This document shows positions 62,101 to 64,000 of a stretch of 64,000 bases of DNA, one piece after another. Position 1 is the stretch's first letter. The number at the start of each line of letters is the position of its first letter. The notes under the pieces were generated by a model, which saw nothing but the letters and a program-made list of their open reading frames with translations, had not been told where the DNA came from and searched no databases. The stretch is from Flavobacteriaceae bacterium (GTDB lineage: Bacteria; Bacteroidota; Bacteroidia; Flavobacteriales; Flavobacteriaceae), in NCBI GenBank assembly GCA_029238515.1, contig JAQWFW010000032.1, positions 27,547 through 91,546 on the forward strand, written 5' to 3'. The translations under genes and the position numbers were made by a program.

Positions 62101-64000
62101 TTAAATCTGTAACAAATGTCCCACAAGCAGTATTAGACACTCTAATTGTCAAATACACATATCCTAAGTCGATATCATCTTGCGAAGGTGTATAACTCGG
62201 ATTCAAAATCGTATCGTTTGTAAAAGTTCCACCTACATAAGCACCCGAAGACGACCCATCACTGTTTTGTGAACTCGTCCAAATTATAGTATCATCGCCC
62301 GTTACTGTTGTGTTTACAATATTGATGTTAGCGCCTTCACAAACAGTAAAATCAGGGCCAACAGTAACCGTTGGTTGCGGCTGAATTGTTACGGTCATTG
62401 AGTCGGAAACATCCCCTGTACATGGGGCGATACTTGTAGCGGTTAGAGTAAGAACTATATCACCAGTTTCATTAACCCCAGGTATGTATTTTGGATTTAA
62501 AGTATTAATAGTGGATGGATCAATACTTCCTGTTCCGTTATGAGACCAAGTATATGTTGAAAAATTTGTCACTGTAGCTCCATTTCCTGAAACTATAACA
62601 TCATCGCCATCGCAAAATAATAGGGAGGTCCCTGCCTCAACTTCTAAAAGCGGTTGTAGATTGACCGTAATCGTTTCACTCAATGTAGTTATACAACCTG
62701 CTTGAGGTACAGTCTCTACTCTAAGCAATACGAATCCATTGACTATTTCATTCACTGAAGGCGTAAAGCTTGGTGTTTCTGAGTTTACATTTGTTAGGAC
62801 TCCTGGAGTTCCAGAAGCACCTGTAATATTTGTCCAAAGAACAGATGTAGCATTACTTACATCTATCAAATCAGGCATAGTGAAAGTTTCACCACACATT
62901 GTAATTGTATTGGTTGTCGCTGAAAGCGTTGTATCTTGATTGATGAAAATCGTCATTTCATCCAAAACAGCAACTTGTGAACATGCCGCATTAGGCATCG
63001 CTGAAAGCGTTAGAGTGACAGAAGTCGTGTCATTAAAGCCAAGGCTGTATGTTGGGTTAATTGTACTACTAGAATAATCAAACGTACCGTTCCCTGAAGT
63101 GGACCATGTGATACTGCTATAATTACTTGCCGTTGCCAAACTCAAAATGACATCTGTATCTTCACAAATATCAAAAATATCTGGGCCTGCACTTACAATT
63201 GGATTTGCGTAAATCGTTAAGGCCATCGAGTCTGTTGACGAAGCACAACCATTTGTTGAAGTTGATGTGAGATCAAACTGAATGTCCTTGGAACCTGTAG
63301 CAGAGTTAAAATCTGTAGGGCCAGGTATGTAAATTGGTTGTAATGGGTCAGCTGTAGACTGAATAATTCCACTACCGTTTGAAGTTATCCAAGAATATGT
63401 TGTAGAGGCATCTGCATCTACCACAGAGCCAAGAAGTTGATAAGAAGATACTCCTTCACAAAGAATATCATCGTTACCGGCATTAACTACTGGAGCAGCG
63501 TTTATTTCTAGGTTAAAACTATCCGTTATCAAAACTGGACATACGCCATTTCCAACAGCAGTTAAGGTCACCACAGCTGTTCCGGTTGCCCCAGCATCTG
63601 ATGCAATAACCGGTGTTGTAGTACTTTCGCCAGAAACAATCTGAGCTGGACCAGTAACACTCCACGTATATGTAAATTCATTTAAAACACTCGCTCCAAC
63701 CACAGTATATGTTTCAGTGACACAAATAGAAGCGTCAACACCAGCTTCTACAATTGGATTTGGAATAATTTCCAATTGTATAGGACTTGAATCACTTGAA
63801 CAAGAACCAGAAGTTGAAGAAGCAGTTAGGATTAAATTCACTGTTCCTGTTTGACCAGGAGCTGGAGTATAAATCGTTGCTAAATCATTGTTAGGAGTAA
63901 ACGTTCCTAATCCGTTTGATGAAGTCCATAATACTGAACCATAATTGGAAGCGGATATTTCTGAATTTGAAAGGGTTAAAGATTCGCCTTCACAAATAGT
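52814..64000 (-). CDS. Giant multidomain surface protein with gliding-motility C-terminal domain (5' end off the window)
   Basis: 3,728 residues are visible and the frame is open to the right edge, so the N-terminus lies outside; a GTG at 63841 is only an internal valine. From the N-terminal side: about ten diverged 85-100-residue domains of the type 'AG.D..IC' (64000-61238), two PKD_6-like units (61237-60722), two PKD-like units (60721-60173), 14 tandem copies of a 96-residue unit (60172-56150), a linker domain, six copies of another unit (55846-54209), two SprB-like repeats from 54208, a cysteine-rich module, a PKD domain (about 53418-53110, WDFGDNSPF) and a type B (CHU_C) sorting domain. 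It is probably exported by the T9SS and fixed on the cell surface as an adhesin or gliding-type protein. Pairing with a PorP/SprF gene supports this. A role in gliding itself is inference. Confidence 0.92.
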   Translation of the reverse strand, partial: TICEGESLTLSNSEISASNYGSVLWTSSNGLGTFTPNNDLATIYTPAPGQTGTVNLILTASSTSGSCSSDSSPIQLEIIPNPIVEAGVDASICVTETYTVVGASVLNEFTYTWSVTGPAQIVSGESTTTPVIASDAGATGTAVVTLTAVGNGVCPVLITDSFNLEINAAPVVNAGNDDILCEGVSSYQLLGSVVDADASTTYSWITSNGSGIIQSTADPLQPIYIPGPTDFNSATGSKDIQFDLTSTSTNGCASSTDSMALTIYANPIVSAGPDIFDICEDTDVILSLATASNYSSITWSTSGNGTFDYSSSTINPTYSLGFNDTTSVTLTLSAMPNAACSQVAVLDEMTIFINQDTTLSATTNTITMCGETFTMPDLIDVSNATSVLWTNITGASGTPGVLTNVNSETPSFTPSVNEIVNGFVLLRVETVPQAGCITTLSETITVNLQPLLEVEAGTSLLFCDGDDVIVSGNGATVTNFSTYTWSHNGTGSIDPSTINTLNPKYIPGVNETGDIVLTLTATSIAPCTGDVSDSMTVTIQPQPTVTVGPDFTVCEGANINIVNTTVTGDDTIIWTSSQNSDGSSSGAYVGGTFTNDTILNPSYTPSQDDIDLGYVYLTIRVSNTACGTFVTDLIKVTIADGVGVFAGVNASICESETYTLLDATSSATDVMWMSSENSNGTSSGTYLPGSFTDPTAVNPEYIPSIDDINRGYVYLTVTGTGNSSCAVDSSFMLLNIIKNPTVTASDIDVCVSTTTGVPLNGTGSNYDTLEWSIIEGPGQVVNDVYFSYLGTDIPSNVVTRLRLVATPLSPCAENAIEEITVTTQALPSVEAGDNGAICYIPGTAIAPFTILGTDVSNASSTSWSTSGSLSGNFNLGNPVVYESFSNSCTPEVLTLTANGVGACSSESVSDSVTLTINCTIPNLGTITGLNTICQGNSGVVYTVPVNSNVVSYEWQVPTGATIVSGQGTNSISVDYGANAVSGNVSVNGVNGCGSGPNSTLPITIDELPTTGIVSGEQTVCAGSTHDYTTTIIPNALSYLWTLPDGSTISTTANTISIPFSASAISGNLSVQGNNSCGLGASSAALPITVQSQPTLTSTLTPPSICSDEIFEYVPTSALASTTYSWTRAVISGISNTAGSGTGIISEALTNTSSVTIPVNYIITLTSEDGCTDSETITVDVNPNPILTSANPVAAICSGDAFNHTLTSNVPGSINWTRASVTGITESGTSGVDTISEVLTNVTTAPITVVYSLSLPANSAGCTGDPITFDVVVNPEPNVDQPLSQILCVSEILDVDFVTTNTGGVSGFTWINDNPSIGLPSTGSGDISGVTVINTSPISQVATLVVTPTFDNEGISCTGASKTFTITINPAAQVNPIPSEVVCNGDSFTPITFSTSNTSGTTTYSWTNDNTSIGLVASGSTDIAAFTATNITTIPQVATIVVTPTYTFNGQFCSGSPETFQLTVNPSAQVNQPTSLILCEGELVPNIDFDTLNTGGTTTYDWTNDNVTIGLSASSGSGDISSFTAVNSTGIPQIANITVTPTFTNGLVSCTGNPKSFTITVNPSAQVDPITSQIVCSGDSVADINFSTSNTVGTTTYSWTNDNTTIGSIPANGTGNIASFTAANVSTIPQVATITVTPTFTYNGISCPGPTETFQITVNPTAEVNQPSDEVFCASDVAVINFTTPNTVGTTTYNWTNSNTAIGLLSSTGSGSSISFTTTNPGTTPITSTIIVTPTFSYNGVDCDGPNKIFTITVNPNPNMISPSSQIVCDGDTTTVDFTTSNSVGTTTYAWTNNTPSIGIPASGVGSIPAFLAVNTGNAPITASLTVTPTFTNEGVSCIGSTENFTITVNPSAQVNQPVSVVVCDGDSVGSTSFSSSNTMGTTTYSWTNDNLSTGLNISSGTGDVPAFTATNTGTAPSVSTITVTPVYENAGVICSGPSKTYTVTVNPAAQVNLPASQIVCNGESTNVSFTSANTVGLTTYSWTNSDTSIGLAASGTGNIPTFITSNLNPNPVISTITVTPTFINGGVSCSGPSETFTITVSPSGQVDQPASQVVCNGDSTTPVNFTTTNITGTTTYSWTNSNPSIGLAATGTGTIPSFVASNSSTTVAVGTIVVTPFYEYGGVSCQGDSKTFTIEVNPEPEMIQPDAQVICDGDTFFYNFDSNNLGGTTTYEWSNNNSSIGLIAGPSTGNIPSFTATNPGLVPSVATIQVTPTFTNGGESCEGSTLTFTITVNPSASVILPPNQTVCNSDSTTSVNFSSVNTSGSTTYEWTNNNPSIGLGANGTGNIPSFVAVNTGNIPVVASVEVTPIYNNAGVSCPGPSQTFTITVNPTAELTTPISQVLCNGENTNLASFSSNNLGGITTYDWVNNNTTIGLAANDSGDIPSFTAINTGFTPIVATITVTPTYTNDLVSCEGPSEVFTITVNPSAHVIQPADQTICAGNLSTEVNFNSLNTLGATTYTWTNDNTSTGLGASGTGSILPFTTLNTGPSPNVSTITVTPVYTNNGVVCNGTSKDFLITVNPTLDLVQPADQIVCNGQVLSPVVFSSNNSGVSVNYSWINDNTSIGLAPNGSGDLPSFTAVNTGSTQQTATISVTATYTNAGETCSSTEVFTITVNPSPVATITGLNNFLVCENDAVPFITFEGSNGVAPYTFTYQINSDPVQQVTSSGTSNSATISISTANSGSNVITLLSVSDSSTPTACESTDVILPNEAFVDVQEQGTIIPQDSSTVSQVICEDTALTPIVYAIGGSATSAFVTGLPSGIVSAFDSTVNTLTISGLPTSTGTFNYVVNTAGSTNGCNSSYSGSIVVNSNDIITELTPTTIDQEVCSCDTIAPISYNLGGGATGGDVQFSPNMPAGISWSISSNILTISGASCDIGTFDYTVNSFGICSSDTYGGTIVIKENSSISLVSGNPDPIVCEVSAFATPIQYAISPTTSTLVMTPTIPGVTFNPTTGIISGVPTQSGVYNYTISSSQGCSNILSGVITVNPDQGISYISTNPTQTACQNTPIDPVVFSVSQGVNDVTITPSLPAGLSYSVTSGIVTISGTPINAMGVAQNYIVTTVGSCGVAASQAFILDIRPEATITVTSDISTINQAICQSGSIEPITFTIGGGATGIEPLNLPDNLVLDFDAGTGVYTVSGTPATFGTFNFNVVTTGCVATQLFSVTNINTNVSIELTSAVGTDDQQLCQSNFNTPITPIEYALSGATAVTVTGLPLGISSNYDNATGQLVISGTPIDSGEFNYAITTFPCQRIKTGVIKVSTPIAFFDEQVTQVSCHGENDGAISIDIRGGASAGGLYAISWTGPNGFQQNQATITGLEPGVYTISGTDLLGCAIPTKSYVIDNILPVEISLLSTSNVTCNGDLGCANFDFTGGTGIYTNFSLEYLDPSSETLTPITVANNNYFNICDLQAGLYYLTIEDSNSCTSTPYLFTIFDYSSLNIEYLELDDSLCADNPGNIRIKVASLDPSLTFYYNSVLVPHVYLGDSTYELAINNPTTPTGVLKVKNDQDCWNTIDISTPIESPGFDYTSLNFAAYSSVDVNESIEFTNTVDLSDIPAEYDYIVWDFGDNSPFKVFFNPEDLVPNSEGDSFKTVFHSYTIDGVYTVTLTVFNRLGCSRSVSKTISVGRGANIMTPTAFSPNNDGINDLFRASLIGFTKVSMYVYDPWGNVVYEITSDVDSLDPNWGWNGIEKGNDEPINGNYKYYVVATTIDGKVVEKTGQFMLIK
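54209..55846 (-). repeat. Six tandem copies of a second ~90-residue Ig-like domain
   Basis: Each copy has a cysteine near the start (e.g. VICEDT, VCSCDT, IVCEVS, TACQNT, AICQSG, QLCQSN), then P(I/V)xYxIxGGATxxxVTGLPxGI, a TISGTPxxxGxFNYxVxT strand, a second cysteine and a closing V strand. They are more diverged than the 96-residue units and form a separate block. They resemble putative Ig-like domains of bacterial adhesins. Confidence 0.75.
56150..60172 (-). repeat. 14 tandem copies of a ~96-residue Ig/PKD-like domain (about 286-bp period)
   Basis: Each copy runs, in order, from a (V/I)xCxGD segment, through an NTxGTTTYxWTNDNxSIGL strand pair, a GxGDIPSFTAxNT stretch and VATITVTPTYTNxGVSCxGP, to FTITVNP. 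I count 14 copies between NVDQPLSQILC and SPVATITG. Every copy keeps two cysteines, one near residue 13 and one near residue 82, likely a disulfide. Copies differ at many positions, so the array is not very recent. Confidence 0.85.

Noticed and set aside
54447..62939. Several 66-95-residue open frames on the plus strand inside the giant gene
   Set aside because: They are antisense shadows of the repeat domains, mirror the repeat period and have no start signals or family features.
52814..63841. Start of the giant gene at the GTG at 63841
   Set aside because: The same frame continues without a stop to base 64000 and encodes another domain of the same type, so the gene starts outside the window.

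Overview
The window is a chromosomal segment of a member of the Bacteroidota, most likely a (marine-type) Flavobacteriaceae. The DNA is AT-rich. Several promoters fit the Bacteroidota pattern (TTG, a spacer of about 20 nt, then TAnnTTTG). Type IX secretion (T9SS) and gliding genes are present: porZ, a PorP/SprF protein and a giant protein with a gliding-motility C-terminal domain. Housekeeping proteins read as typical flavobacterial orthologues.

Layout. 1-6 kb: an MFS transporter cut by the left edge, recJ, an OsmC protein, an AhpD-like CxxC protein, rsmI, a MscS channel whose 5' end looks frameshifted, and tsaB. 6-11.7 kb: a MacAB-TolC-like tripartite export operon with two different permeases. 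11.8-17.3 kb: a small HTH regulator, then a cytochrome oxidase block read leftward (cyoE, two subunit III-type genes, subunit IV, a terminator, a cysteine-less SCO-like protein, SCO, DUF420 and a small CxxC membrane protein). Subunits I and II are not here. 17.4-20 kb: a DUF5916 outer-membrane protein. 20.3-30 kb, rightward: rplM-rpsI, rpsB-tsf, pyrH-frr, an RND/MMPL exporter, asnS and rpoN. 30-39.8 kb: umuC-umuD in that order, a TonB receptor, and the compact leftward set porZ-recO-TonB receptor-recX. 39.8-50.5 kb: gdhA, a cystathionine gamma-synthase-type gene, DinB, ArsC/Spx-like, EamA, a GNAT-like protein, yicC-gmk-nadD-dusB, a LolC/E-type permease, rbfA and methylmalonyl-CoA epimerase.

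50.5-51.8 kb is the only accessory-looking stretch. It holds a CAT-anticodon tRNA, a terminator, a structured repeat segment, three tiny membrane proteins I do not recognise, the C-terminal scrap of a tyrosine recombinase, a degenerate copy of the tRNA T-arm, and a scrap of a T9SS sorting domain. Together these look like the scar of an element that once sat at the tRNA.

51.8-64 kb is a PorP/SprF gene downstream of a giant secreted protein gene that runs off the right edge (3,728 residues visible). It is built from blocks of cysteine-paired Ig/PKD-like domains, including 14 tandem copies of a roughly 96-residue unit, then six copies of another unit, two SprB-like repeats, a PKD domain and a type-B T9SS sorting domain. 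It is probably a surface adhesin or gliding-type protein.

I see no CRISPR array, intact insertion sequence, prophage, or recognisable new defence system. The most unusual material is the tRNA-side relic with its orphan small genes, and the giant repeat protein.
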